Part shown: in pieces, positions 32,761 through 46,596 of the stretch
Layout of the letters: each line of letters opens with the position of its first letter
Position numbering within the stretch: the first letter of the stretch is position 1
Origin: Tillus elongatus
Lineage: Eukaryota > Arthropoda > Insecta > Coleoptera > Cleridae
Direction of reading: 5' to 3'
Assembly (NCBI GenBank): GCA_964006375.1
Contig: OZ023267.1
Location: 24,052,739 to 24,116,738, forward strand
Length of the DNA: 64,000 bases
Program-made: the position numbers and the translations under genes
Notes under the pieces: model-generated
What the model was told of the DNA's origin: nothing
Seen by the model: the letters and a program-made list of their open reading frames with translations, nothing else
Database searches by the model: none

Positions 32761-32802
32761 TGGCAGCTAGTGACATTTATACCATTTAAAATCTAGCTGC
32801 CA
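32761..32802. repeat. perfect 10-bp inverted repeat
   Basis: TGGCAGCTAG (32761-32770) and CTAGCTGCCA (32793-32802) with a 22-base loop, just upstream of the transposase fragment. Possibly a TIR remnant or hairpin. Confidence 0.7.
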
Positions 32803-32849
32803 TGACGTTTTAAAAACAAATGGTCCCTATAATCGACGATTTCCGAACA

Positions 32850-32885
32850 CGTGACTTTGACAGGTCTGCCATTTTCTCTAAGTGG
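32850..32885 (+). promoter_or_regulatory. E-box plus conserved promoter-like module
   Basis: ACACGTGACTTTGACAGGTC and TGCCATTTTC: the complement of the ATGGC/CCTGTCAA module seen at 35.47 kb, with CACGTG in place of the CRE. The putative first exon starts 100 bp downstream. Confidence 0.3.
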
Positions 32886-32984
32886 CACACATTGATGATT
32901 TGGCATTTGCTTTGTATGCGTTTTCTTGTTAACTTGAGTTTTAAAATAGATTTTCTGTTGGAGTTAGCAAGTTTTTCGTTAAAG

Positions 32985-33206
32985 ATGTCTCGAAGTGCAT
33001 ACTGTTTGACCCTTACTGATGTTATAAAGGGCCGATACGATAAGAAAATTTAAATGATCGACAATATTGACCCTTATACAATTCCTCCTGATGAATGCAG
33101 GCTTGATATATATAAGTTGCCCAACATTACCATGATGGACCCGGTGAATTTCTTAATTCTAAGCCATAGTTATTACACCGTCCTGCAGCTTAAGGCGCCT
33201 GACTGA
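32985..33206 (+). pseudogene. DPYTI-type first exon of an uncharacterised invertebrate protein family
   Basis: From ATG at 32985 the frame reads MSRSAYCLTLTDVIKGRYDKKI, then an in-frame TAA, then MIDNIDPYTIPPDECRLDIY, KLPNITMMDPVNFLILSHSY, YTVLQLKAPD and a stop at 33204-33206. The order VI.G..D.KI...D.DPYTI...PPIT..D..NYL....YT...LKA resembles the N-terminus of a widespread invertebrate family in which SWIM zinc-finger or recombinase-like domains follow. The internal stop makes it a pseudogene or a recoded exon. No downstream exon was found. The recollection of the family is from general knowledge and needs a search. Confidence 0.4.
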
Positions 33207-33808
33207 ACTGACTCACTAACATAGTTTTCCAGAATTTGTTTTGCTGAAATATCTTCCTGTTGAGGTTCATTAAATTCTTGTGTAGGATTTTCTGATAGGA
33301 ACAACGTCACCTTGGGTCTAAAAGAGACAACAACTTGGGAATATGTTAGGCCTTATAATGTTATAATAACAACAAACCTCTTGTTCATTCTTAACTCTTC
33401 TTAAAGCCCTTTCAAATCAGGAGGATGCAGATTGATTTGGTTGGACAGTGGAAATTTATCCTAGATTCTGGTTGAGCAACCAGTCTGGGTTAGTTTTATC
33501 TTCCAGAGCAGCTGGTTTTCCTACATTAAAACATAAATAGTCTTCCAGGGCAGCTGGTTTCTCTACAATCAAACATTTTTTTTTATACAACTAGGTACTC
33601 ATCTTACCAATTATAAAATGTCTTGAACAAACTGGCCCATTTCTTAGGTAGCTTTCACTTAGGGGCCCCCGTTTTAAAGCCCTAACTCAAGCATTTCGAC
33701 GTTCAATAGACAGCATGCAAATAATCACCTCTGTTAGTTAAATCGGAAGAATTAGTGTTTATCTCGTTTAGCACGCATTGAACATTTAACACTACAAAAA
33801 TGAGACAT
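33190..33808 (-). pseudogene. decayed THAP-type gene relic
   Basis: The minus-strand ATG at 33806-33808 gives MSHFCSVKCSMRAKRDKH, stop, FFRF. Met followed within a few residues by C-x3-C, then KRD and FFRF, is the typical start of a THAP domain. Further down the strand are segments that could be later exons: FERALRRVKNEQE (about 33420-33380) before a GTTTGT, and after TCTCTTTTAG a segment KVTLFLSENPTQEFNEPQQE...ILENYVSESV (about 33345-33200). Phase does not match perfectly at that junction. Upstream the gene would have met a CRE-type promoter module (35470-35497), now separated by a 1.55-kb hAT-like insertion. Stops in the THAP exon indicate decay. Confidence 0.35.
33499..33575 (+). repeat. 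short tandem duplication
   Basis: ATCTTCCAGAGCAGCTGGTT (about 33499) and GTCTTCCAGGGCAGCTGGTT (about 33540), each followed by TCTACAAT/CCTACATTAAA-like sequence; unit about 41 bp. Confidence 0.6.
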
Positions 33809-33886
33809 TTCCAATAAATTGGATGATGACTATAACGTGATTTGATAGTAAATAATCTCAATGTTTTCCTATGCAAATATGTAGTC

Positions 33887-35451
33887 AAATGGGAGGTGAA
33901 TTTGCAGTTTAACTCACGGACGATTTGAAAAATATCGACTGCTGATAGATAAAGTTTGGTGTCTTAAATGCACGCTGACGCAAATGTTACCTTTTGTTCT
34001 CCCTTATTTCCCGAGTTATTCGCATTTAAAGTTGTTTACACATTACACAGTTTTTTTAACAATTTCCTAGTACGGTCCTGTCACGTGTCGTCTCATTCCC
34101 TCCTAAACATTACATTTGGCATAAGGTGTCCATTGTGTTTGGGAATCCCTAGAATATTCTGGAATCAGAATATGGGAAATTGTCATTATAACTGACAGTT
34201 TACACATCGCTTTCAGTGCAGCACTAGTACCAATACGCTTTGGACGCTTTCTCATACATTGCTGTATTACGAACATTTTTTCTGAAATTGTGTGCTGTTT
34301 ACCTTGTTCTGTTGATGACCAGTGATATTATAGTGGCTTATAAGCTGCATATGTGGCCCTTTTCTTGGTCGGTGACGCGTTATTTGTTTCCTATGTTGTT
34401 TTTGTGGCGAGGAAATTGCCATGTCGATGCCGTCAAATTACAAGGTCAGGTCAGGTTGCCTACATAAGTGCGGGACCTACATCATTTTCCTGAGATGTTA
34501 AGGTAAGTTTGTGTAAATTTGTTGTTCTTTTGTGTAAATTTCGATCGTTTCGCTGTATTTGCTATGGGATGTTCGGTGATTTTTGCCGGACGGTGTTTAT
34601 TGCTCTAGGGGCCTGCCTGTACTGACCTACCCTATAGGTCAGGTCAGGCAGGCCCCTACAGCAATAAGGATGCTTAAGTAGACGGGTCCCGTCCATGCAT
34701 CGCTAGAGCGGCATTGCCGGACGGTGTTTATTGCTCTAGGGGCCTGCCAGTACTGACCTTCCTGACCTGCCCTGTATGTCAGGTCAGGTCAGGTCAGGCA
34801 GGCCCCTACAGCAATAAACACCGTCCGGCAATGCCGCTCTCGTGATGCAAGGACCGGACCCGTCTGCTTAAGCATCACCGACCTGACCTGCCCTGCCCTG
34901 TAGGTCAGGTCAGGCAGGCCCCTACAGCAATAAGCACTATCCGGCAATGCCGCTCTCGCGGAGCATGAAATGACGGGACCCGCCTACTTGAGGGTCGCCC
35001 TTTTCTCGGCGGGGGGGGGGGTTGTTTGGGGTGTGTTTCCGGGTGCTTCGCTGTAGGGGTTTTCCTTCCCCCCTCGCGTGCGTACAACCACCCCCGTTGC
35101 ATAAACCACAAGAAAAATTTCTTGTTCATACCGCCTAAGGAGGTTACGGGACCTGGCGTGTATAGGGGTGATGTGCAGGGTAGGCAGGGTTTAGGGGGGA
35201 TATGGCGTCAGGATGTAAAAAAGGCAGCTTTCAAGCCGCTTTCTTCGCATTTTCTGCTCATATTTCCTCCTTACTTCCTACCCCGCCCAGCACCCCTCTT
35301 CACTCCTGGTCCTGTAACTTCCTTGGGGGGTGAGAACAAGAAATTTTTCTTGTGGGTTGTGCGTCCGGGGGGGGGGGGTGGCTAGGCACGTTTCTGAAGA
35401 GAAAACTTTAAAAATCGTCCGTGAGTTAAACTGCAAATTTACCAAATGGGA
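33887..35451 (+). mobile_element. hAT-like non-autonomous element D1 with 8-bp target duplication
   Basis: Element 33895-35443. Terminal inverted repeats GGTGAATTTGCAGTTTAACT (33895 on) and AGTTAAACTGCAAATTTACC (to 35443), flanked by AAATGGGA at 33887-33894 and 35444-35451. Eight-base duplications are characteristic of hAT (also of a few other superfamilies). No transposase frame. It contains a GC-rich nested-hairpin cluster and, at 35095-35370, a foldback (AAACCACAAGAAAAATTTC...GAAATTTTTCTTGTGGGTT) shared with the smaller relative at 55667-56082. Confidence 0.85.
34598..34933. repeat. GC-rich nested-hairpin cluster
   Basis: An 80-bp arm (34669-34748) and its inverted copy (34797-34876) differ at only a few positions; the inner 44 bp, from AGAGCGGCATTGCC to GGGGCCTGCC, differ at one. 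Loop and flanks carry TGACCTGACC / AGGTCAGGTCAGG runs. AGGCAGGCCCCTACAGCAAT occurs three times (about 34646, 34798, 34912). Very stable potential cruciforms. Confidence 0.95.
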
Positions 35452-35469
35452 TTGTATGCCACCCAGCAA

Positions 35470-35497
35470 ATATGGCCGACCTGTCAATGACGTCATT
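35470..35497 (-). promoter_or_regulatory. CRE palindrome with conserved promoter-like module
   Basis: ATATGGCCGACCTGTCAATG followed by ACGTCAT; the 10-bp palindrome ATGACGTCAT is at 35488-35497. On the minus strand it would face the THAP-like exon at 33808 in the pre-insertion allele. Confidence 0.35.
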
Positions 35498-36828
35498 ATA
35501 GAATGATCAGTTGGGAAACCCTCTATAATCATTTCACTTAACCTTTTGCCTTGACCTTGTTACTTAGAAATGTCATACTCTTGACAGGATTGTCAACACA
35601 TACGTGGCATTGAAATGTCAAAATATAATAACTATAGAGTACCCGTAAATACGCAGAGACGGCGCATAAGGATAGGTCCTGGTATTAATATTATATTAAT
35701 ATAAAATTAAAATGGAATATTCTTTTAAATATTTGCATAAATTCACTGAGTGTCCAAGTGTACTTATTTGCATAAGGCCTATTAGGATTCAGATATGTAT
35801 CTACAAATTTTATTTTGTTTATTAAAACCACAACATAATTGTTAATTGTATTGTGGCAATACCATGAGAAAAGCAGTTAAAGTAACGGTTAAATATTTCT
35901 GATAATATTTCTAACAATATTTATCTAATTATGGTTTAACTTTGCCAGTACAAGAAACCGCATTGTATTCAGCGTCTTTAATTCTTCCCTTTTACCTGGA
36001 CCTTAGGAACGTAATCTTTCTTGGAATTCATCTACCTGCCGTATAATTTTTCAAAAGGCATCTTGTCAAGTTTCTAATAGTTTTCGGAGAACCCCGACCT
36101 AGCCCTATACAGTTCAAGAATATATTTATTTAATGGACACAGGTATTTTTACCTACAGTTGACGAAGCGGCAAGGCCTGTGATTGGAAGTCTTCCGAATA
36201 GGAGAATACCTGTGTAGACTTGACTCAAAATTTGTTGTGTAGTCACAGCATTGGAAGCCAGTTCACATCGAACGTTATTTCAGTTTTTAGGTTAGTATCT
36301 TAAGTTGTCTCGTGAGGTGGTGAGTCGCATAATGTTAGAAAGCTCCTGGAAGTTACTAGTATGTGTATAGATATAGGAGAAACATGCTGGCTCGCATCCC
36401 AAGGTTGGTAAAATATTTCTTTTCTTAATTAGTATACAAGCAAAACATTTAATCAGCTGTTAATGTAGTAACTCATTTTCTTGTAACTGATATTTAGTTT
36501 AAACAAATGCATTATTTTTTACTCTTTTGGGTGCTAACGCAACACGTTGTCTTGATATGGTAAGAAAACGTATGCATTTTGTTAAAGTATGTAGATAATT
36601 GTGCTTTCTTTCAATGATGTTCATGCTTGATATATGTGTTTTCTAATATTCACTTTTTTTTAAATTGTTCATTCTGTGTATTCGTCCACGTCATCGAAAA
36701 CGAATGGTGAAGTTGTCCTTTGTGATATCTTTCTTTAATATTTTCACAATAATTTATGTATTTCATCTTAGTTTAATTTTTAACTTACCCCAAAAAGGAT
36801 GAGGTTCTATGTTCCTCATTATATATTT
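35498..36828. other. No recognised feature
   Basis: Apparently single-copy within the window. GTTATTTCAG...GGTTAGTATC near 36277-36300 has splice-site flavour but no frame supports an exon. Confidence 0.4.
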
Positions 36829-36949
36829 TTTAGTGAATTTTCTTTAAAAAATTCACTAATGAGGAGATCTCGACTTTGGAATTTTGAAAAAATTTCTTCA
36901 AATGAGCGCTAATTACGCCCCCTAGAACACATATCCGGGGTCAGTTTCG

Positions 36950-37022
<73 letters not shown>

Positions 37023-38034
37023 CCCGGAAAATCGGCCAAGGTTTTCCGAGAAAATTTTGTGTTTTCTTTCGAAAAAAAATTATATCTCAGAAAATAACAA
37101 AGTAAGGGTAACCAAATTTGGTGCACCGGTTTATATCGCTATAGGTAAATTACCTAATAAAAATTTAGCCCTGTAGGTCAAAAGACAAAAAAGTTACAGG
37201 CGTTTGAAGAAAAATAAATTGGGGTTTTCCTCAAAACGTCAAACTCGCGATATAAAACGTCAAAATTGGCAACATTTAGGCAAATAATTTGAATATAATA
37301 CGGGCTTTGGAAAGAAGATGTCTCAAGAAGGATGTTTTACAAATCCTGAAGTCTTAGTTTCAACCGTCATTGACCTTCATTTTACTAAAATATTTCCAGA
37401 AAATTCATTTCAAATAGACCTTTTCTCTGATGCTTGGCAGTAGCCTTATCTATAGAGTTTATCGTGTAATGGTATATAATTTTTGTCAAATTTTCGTAAA
37501 AAAAATCAATAAAGCTCTATATATCCGTTATTATACAAGATATGAATAAAATTGTATACATTAATTATAGGATGTCTTGAGCTACATCTTAAAACATTAT
37601 TTCTACAATCACAGGTGGCCCTAAGTCGTTGGTGATACATTTTTTTTTTTTTTTTGGTCGAACACGCCTTATGTTATTGAATTTTTGCATTTTTCATCGA
37701 AATATAATGCATGTTTGTAAGAAAAGAAATTTGGGACACAGCAAGTGCGTTGCAGTAGCGAATTTTGATTAAATGCTTCATATTTGAAAAGCTCAATTTG
37801 CTATTAACCTATAAGGTTGACCAAGAAACTGTGTTTTCGGGAACACTTTTAAGTTTCCTTCGGGAAATTTTTGTACGTTTTCAAACAATAAAGTTATTTT
37901 GATGATACATGGCACATTGTTTTACTATATATGTTATACTGGTAATCAAATATGATGCCTGCTTTCTTAAAAAAAACACACATATTTGCTATTAAAAACA
38001 TTTTTATGAAAATTCACTACAATAACGCAATTTT
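36829..38034 (-). mobile_element. HINE-like element, type L, 5' hairpin lost at satellite junction
   Basis: Terminal palindrome at 36831-36859, (TA)n 36952-37020, L core, hairpin module from 37733 (GGGACACAGCAAGTGCG). The outer end reads ACTACAATAACGCA and then passes into the 150-bp satellite, so the last bases of the hairpin are missing. Confidence 0.7.
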
Positions 38035-38340
38035 TTTTGCTCGAAAGAGTATACTCCTGAGGTGGTCCCATTTTCACCAAGTGTGATGATGGGAAATCGA
38101 GGGAAATCCTTAAAAAAAACATTTTTATGTATGTTGATATTTTTATCCACTGTGGACCAAAAAAAAAAAATTGTTTGAAAAGGTTTACTCCTGAGGTGGT
38201 TCCGTGGGATCCTAGGCAAATCCTCAAAAAAGATTGTTTTATGTATGTTTTCGTCCACTGTGGGCCAATTAAAAAAAAATGTGGTTCCGTGATCATCAAG
38301 TCAGTATCTGATGGTGGGATCTCAGGGAAATATTAAAAAC
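38035..38340 (+). repeat. 150-bp tandem repeat array, left part (about 2 units)
   Basis: Unit landmarks: GTATACTCCTGAGGTGGTCC, TCTGATGGTGGGATCTCAGG, ATGTATGTTGATATTTT and GTCCACTGTGGGCCAATT. Starts at 38049 and 38183 plus a partial unit at 38278. It continues after an inserted L element. Confidence 0.85.
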
Positions 38341-38713
38341 TCTGGACGCAGCAAGTGCGTTTCTTAAAAATGTTTTTAACAGCAAATATGTTTTTTTTTT
38401 TAAGAAATCAGGCATCAAATCTGGTTACCAGTATAACCTATATATTAGAAACAATGTGCCATGTTTCATCAAAATAACTTTATTGTTTGAAAATGTACAA
38501 AAATTTCCGAAAGTAAACTTAAATTGTTCCCGAAAAAACTGGTTTTCTGGTCAACCTTACAGGTTAATAGCAAATTGAGCTATTCAAATTTGAAGCATTT
38601 AATGAAAATTTGCTACCATAACGCACTTGCTGCGTCCCGAATTTCTTTTCTTACAAAGCTGTATTATATTTCGTGGAAAATAGAAAAATGCAATAACATA
38701 GGGCGTGTTCAAT

Positions 38714-38799
<86 letters not shown>

Positions 38800-39433
38800 A
38801 ACGACTTATGGAACACCCTGTAATTGTGGAAATATTTTTAAGGTGTAGCTCAAGACACCCTATAATTAATGCATACAACGTTTTTTCGTAACTTGCATAA
38901 TAACGGATATATTGAGCTTTAATGATTTTTTACGAAAATTTGACGAAAATGATATACCGTTAAATGATAAACTCTATAGCCAAAGCATCAGAGAAAGGGT
39001 CTATTTTAAATGAATTCTCTGGGAATATTTTAGTAAAATGAAGGACAATGACGATTGAAACTAAGAGTTCAGGCTTTGTAACACATTATTCTTGAGACAT
39101 TTTCCTTTCATAGATCATATTAGTTTCAGGTTCATTGCCTAAATATAACCAATTTTGACGTTTAAAATCGCGACTTTGACGTTTTGAGGAAAACCCAAAT
39201 TTATTTTTCTTGGTAGGTGGCTTACCTATAATGATATAAACACGTGCACCAAATTTCGTTGCCCTTACTTTGTTAATTCCGGAGATATAAATTTTTTTCG
39301 AATGAAAACTCTAAATTTTCGCGGAAAACCTCGTCCGATTTTCCTGACTAACGAACTTATCCAAGCCATTTACAAAGGGAAGGTACCTGCCAAATTTTAT
39401 CAAAATCGGCCCATTATTTTTTGAGTTATTATT

Positions 39434-39516
<83 letters not shown>

Positions 39517-39630
39517 ATATAAAAATTGAAACTGACCCCGGATATGGGTTCTAGGGGCCCTAGTTCGCGCTCATTTGCAAAAAAAATTTGAAATTCAAAA
39601 GTGAATTTTTTCTACGAAAATTCACTAAAA
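38341..39630 (+). mobile_element. HINE-like element, type L, complete, inserted in the satellite
   Basis: Starts CTGGACGCAGCAAGTGCG, hairpin module closing with ACGCACTTGCTGCGTCCCG at about 38638, an internal (TA)n at about 38717-38797, L core, second (TA)n 39437-39512, GACCCCGGATATGGG block, terminal palindrome ending AATTCACTAAAA at 39629. Satellite sequence resumes on the right, giving both boundaries. No target duplication beyond a shared A-run is visible. Confidence 0.85.
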
Positions 39631-40245
39631 ACATTTTATATAGATATTTTCGTCCACTGTGGGTGAATTTCAATTTTTTTTAAGCATACCCCTGGGGTGG
39701 TCCCGTGATCACCAAGTCAAATTCTGATGGGGGGGCTCTCGGGGAAATAGAGGGATATCCCCCAAAAAAAATTATGTATGTTGATATTTTCGTCCACTGT
39801 GGGCCAATTTAAAAAAAAATGTTTTTGTTTAAAAAAGTATACTCCTGAGGTGGTCCCGTTATCCGCAAGTCAGGATCTGATGGTGGGATCTTTGGGAAAT
39901 CCTCAGAAAATATTTTTTATGTAAATATTTTTTCGTCCACAGTGGGCCAATTTTTAAAAACATTTTTGTTTGTTTGAAAAAGTATACCCCTGGGGCGCTC
40001 CCGTTATCACCAAGTCAGAATCTGATGGTGGGATCTCAGGAATATCGAGGGAAATCCTCAAACAAAAAAATGTATGTTGATATTATGGTCCACTGTGGGC
40101 CAATTTAAAAAAATCTTTTTTTTTGTTTGCAAGGGTATACTCTGAGGTGGTCCCGTTATCCCCAAGTCAGGATCTGATGGTGGGATCTTAGGGAAATCTT
40201 CAAAAATTATTTTTTATGTATGTTCACCGATATTTTTGTCAGTTG
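39631..40245 (+). repeat. 150-bp tandem repeat array, right part (about 4 units)
   Basis: Unit starts at about 39684, 39837, 39982 and 40135 (spacing 153, 145, 153). Same landmarks as the left part. Confidence 0.9.
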
Positions 40246-40255
40246 CGAACCAATT

Positions 40256-40545
40256 CTCCCTACCAAAGCGCTCATGTATTAATTGTATTCGTATTCCTTA
40301 CCGTAACGCACCTGCTGCGTCAATATAGGTTAATTTTAAAAATTTTCGTTTCACTTGCTACATTATATCATACTCGCTATCATAACGCACATGTATTAAT
40401 TGTATTCGTATTCATTACCGTAACGCACTTGCTGCGTCAATATGAGTATATTTTTTAATTTTCCGTTTCACTTGCTAAATTATATCATACTCCCTACCAT
40501 AACGCACATGTTGATTGTATTCGTATTCACTACCGTATCTAACTT
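40256..40545 (+). repeat. 117-bp tandem array containing the HINE-like terminal hairpin
   Basis: Units start at 40273, 40390 and 40507 (CATGTATTAATTGTATTCG). Each full unit has TACCGTAACGCACYTGCTGC plus GTC, the element's hairpin end, and a half-hairpin TATCATAACGCAC / TACCATAACGCAC. Element ends have thus been amplified as a satellite. Confidence 0.85.
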
Positions 40546-40605
40546 TAAATTTACAGGTTTGGTGACTTAATAATTCCTGACACTTCATATATTTATATAT
40601 TTACT

Positions 40606-41750
<1,145 letters not shown>

Positions 41751-41834
41751 ATGTTTTTCATGGCGCACTTCCTATTATTATTTGTTTCAAGTTCTATTAA
41801 TAAATAACAATTTTGTGAATGCTATTCTTCAAAA

Positions 41835-42161
41835 GGCCTCGGTGGTCCAGTGGTAAGAACGTGTGCCTCTGAACGCACTGGTCCTGTGTTCGATTGCCCT
41901 TTCACTTTCACTTTTTCAATACGTACTGTCAAATTAACATCAACCGAGGTTGTAGATAGTGTTTGAGCAAGTTCCATACATGGGGGGGGGGGGGTGTATT
42001 GAAATCGTCGGTCACGTGTACCATACTATGTTGGGCACGTTAAATATCCCTGTCTTCCTTACGGAAAGGCAGGGGGTCGGAGAAACTTCCAGTATAGTGA
42101 GTTGAAGCTGCTTCCTGCGTCGGTGATTGTCCATAGTCGCGGATATAAATCGACGTTAAGG
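41835..42161 (+). mobile_element. SINE family 1 (copy b)
   Basis: CCTCGGTGGTCCAGTGGTAAG head, shortened B box region, GTTGGGCACGTTAAATATCC, GAAGCTGCTTCCTGCGTCGG, end CGACGTTAAG followed by an A-rich tail. A G11 run near 41981 replaces part of the body. Confidence 0.8.
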
Positions 42162-43339
42162 TAACAAACAAAAAACTTACTTATGAAAGTCCGCTACTTC
42201 AAAGCATTTGCTGCATCAGGGTTTTTTTTAGACTTATTTATGGGCGAAATAAATTTCACAGTGCGAGTGTTTCTTCACTTTTTAAGTAATAATCATGTAC
42301 TAAATCAACAGTTTCTGTGAGTGAAGAATTAATTTTAGATCTCAACCGGATATATATAAAAACAAACCTAGAAACCAATCTAAATATTAAGTCCAAGAAA
42401 AATACCAGAATATTATTCTAAACATAACACTGATCTGTTATTTATAATTTTGTACAGTAAAGTTTCTGTATTGCAGAATTGATTTGAAATATTTCGAAAA
42501 ATTAAACGTTTATGTAAACAAATAAGCTGTGATATTTTCCTGGGTATTATTAATATTCAAAAATCAGTACTAATATTCTATTTTTAAAATTAACAGTTTG
42601 CTTGATGGATATTTTGTTTTTTGTTGCAGGTACGTCACTGAACTAAGAACCGCCATTTCTAGGACTTATTTAGTTTGTATTATAGAAATGTAAGTTTTTT
42701 GACATTTTCAGCTTTATATTTAACTTTTATCCAAGCGCTTTTAAAATGTTGGTTTAATAAATGCATCTGCCATTAACTTATAGTGTAATTAACAAATGGG
42801 TCAAAAACTTACTTTTTTGTTGCTCCCGGCCGCGACGGCTCAAAAACGGACAGTTTATCTGCCTGAAGTTAGCCACGGTTTCAGCCACCAATGTGTTTGA
42901 GATGATAATAATAAATAAGTTTATTTGCTAATACGTAAAACAATAATACTAACACTAATGTGCAAAATTGCAAATAAACAGTCATTTCGCTGGAGACAAG
43001 AACCCGTGTGCGAGTATACAAAGAGAAAAATATACAAAAATAAAAATACATGCAAAATCTCAGCGTATTACGATGACAAAAATCACTCAAAAGAAACACA
43101 CATATAAAACATAAAATCTCCAATGACATCTAACACAGTTTACGATAACAATGCCTAAAAATCATAACCATAAATGATCATAAATGATCCAATTTATTAA
43201 CGTGTGAGAATAGGATTGTGTGTTTTTTTTTTCGTTGATAACAATATATATACTCCAGTCAAAAAACCTCAATGACAACCTCCTGAATAATCCGAAAGTT
43301 TTGAAACGTCACATACTTATTTAGAGGTACCTAAGAAGG
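42162..43339. other. Mostly unassigned, with one decayed hairpin end
   Basis: CGCTACTTCAAAGCATTTGC at about 42190-42209 is a decayed HINE-like hairpin terminus. GATAATAATAATAAATAAG near 42902 looks like the tail of a minus-strand LINE. Otherwise nothing recognised. Confidence 0.35.
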
Positions 43340-45250
<1,911 letters not shown>

Positions 45251-45372
45251 GAAACTGTGATATTAAAAATAAATACCGACATGCTATTTGACTAAAATGT
45301 GTTCTAATCACACCTATTTACTCTAAATTTCAAGAATCTAATCAGGACCTACCTGACGACAAATAAAATTTC
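45251..45372. other. Short spacer
   Basis: No feature seen. Confidence 0.4.
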
Positions 45373-46294
45373 GGGACGCAGCAATTGCGTTATGGTAGCG
45401 AATTTTCATTAAATGCTTCAAATTTGTATAACTCAATTTTCTATAAACCTAGAAAGTTGAGTTTTCGTGGAGTAAGGTATTTACGACGGCAACATACCAA
45501 CCAAATTTGATCAAAATATCTTGGTGATTTTTTTGAGATACAATTTTTTTCCGGAAAAATTAATATTTTTTTAGAAAAACTGGTCCGATAGGGCTGGCGT
45601 ACCCTGCATGCTTCTATGGGGATGAAATATCGGGCCAAGGTATCCATGTAAACACGGTAGGATCGTGTTACACTTTATTGTTCAAAAAATGTAAACATTA
45701 TCCGAAAATAAATATAATTGTCCCGAAACAACTAATCCGATTTTCTAGACGACGAACCAATTCAAGCGATTTACACAAAAACTACACTAGCCAAGATATA
45801 ATTATTCACAAAAAGCTTGTTGACAGAATATTTTAAAAAAAGTACACAAAAATCTGCAAACAACCCCTTTCACGAAAATTAACCATTTTCTTAGGAAAAT
45901 CGGCTTAAATGTTCACAAAATTTATAAACAATTCTTTTTACGAAAATTAGCATTAGGCAAAAATATATTACACAATTTGCTAAACAAATTACTTTTAAAG
46001 AAAATTCGAAAACATATTTTCCATGAGAATTTGCAAACACCTATTTTTACAATAATCTATTAAACAGTATTGATCATCACTAACATTTCCCAATAATTCG
46101 ACAAAAAATGATTTCTGCGAAAACTGACTTATATTTTACACGAAAATTTGCTGTTAAAATACATAAAACTTAAATTACATAATCTGTAATTAAATTTGAA
46201 ATAACATACGGGCTGCCCGATTTGAAAAACGAACTACAAGCTATTAATGCAATAAAGATTTTTGCCGAGTTAATAACTTTTTGAGTCATCGTGT

Positions 46295-46388
<94 letters not shown>

Positions 46389-46586
46389 TTATTTATTTAT
46401 TTATTTATTTCTGACATACATTTTACAAGGTACCATACAAATAAGCTTAGGCTTGTGGCTGTATTAAATGTACAATTTTAAAGCATGTTATCTAAAATTT
46501 TTGCAAAGTCTCACCATCGATACCTCTGTATTAGCGAATTTTTTAAGTAAAATACGCTTAATTTTTATAATAAAAATTCGCTAATA
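45373..46586 (+). mobile_element. HINE-like element, type A, long diverged copy (A6)
   Basis: Hairpin GGGACGCAGCAATTGCG at 45374, normal module, then about 600 bp of degenerate short repeats around CACGAAAATT-like units (45840-46140), TTTGCCGAGTTAATAACTTTTTGAG, (TA)n 46297-46384, a LINE-tail-like insertion, TCTCACCATCGATACCTCTG and a terminal palindrome of the AGCGAATTTTT variant. Confidence 0.65.
46383..46490 (-). mobile_element. possible LINE tail at (TA)n
   Basis: (TTTA)n at about 46384-46410, then TGACATACATTTTACAAGG and TACAATTTTAAAGC. Read on the minus strand it is a short sequence ending in (AAAT)n, as LINE tails do. Confidence 0.35.
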
Positions 46587-46596
46587 ACAAAAAAAT

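Noticed and set aside
34640..34800. Nuclear-receptor response elements (AGGTCA repeats)
   Set aside because: The repeats form the tips of hairpins within a transposable element with 5-bp periodicity; no promoter context.
38524..38640. Independent TIR MITE of about 300-320 bp with ends GGACGCAGCAAGTGCG
   Set aside because: In every well-bounded case this unit is joined to L core at the same position, so it is a module of type L rather than a separate element.
42881..43129. An 82-residue minus frame with hydrophobic stretches, possibly a membrane protein
   Set aside because: Phenylalanine/leucine-rich composition follows from A-rich plus strand; begins in a LINE-tail-like context and shows no recognisable motif.
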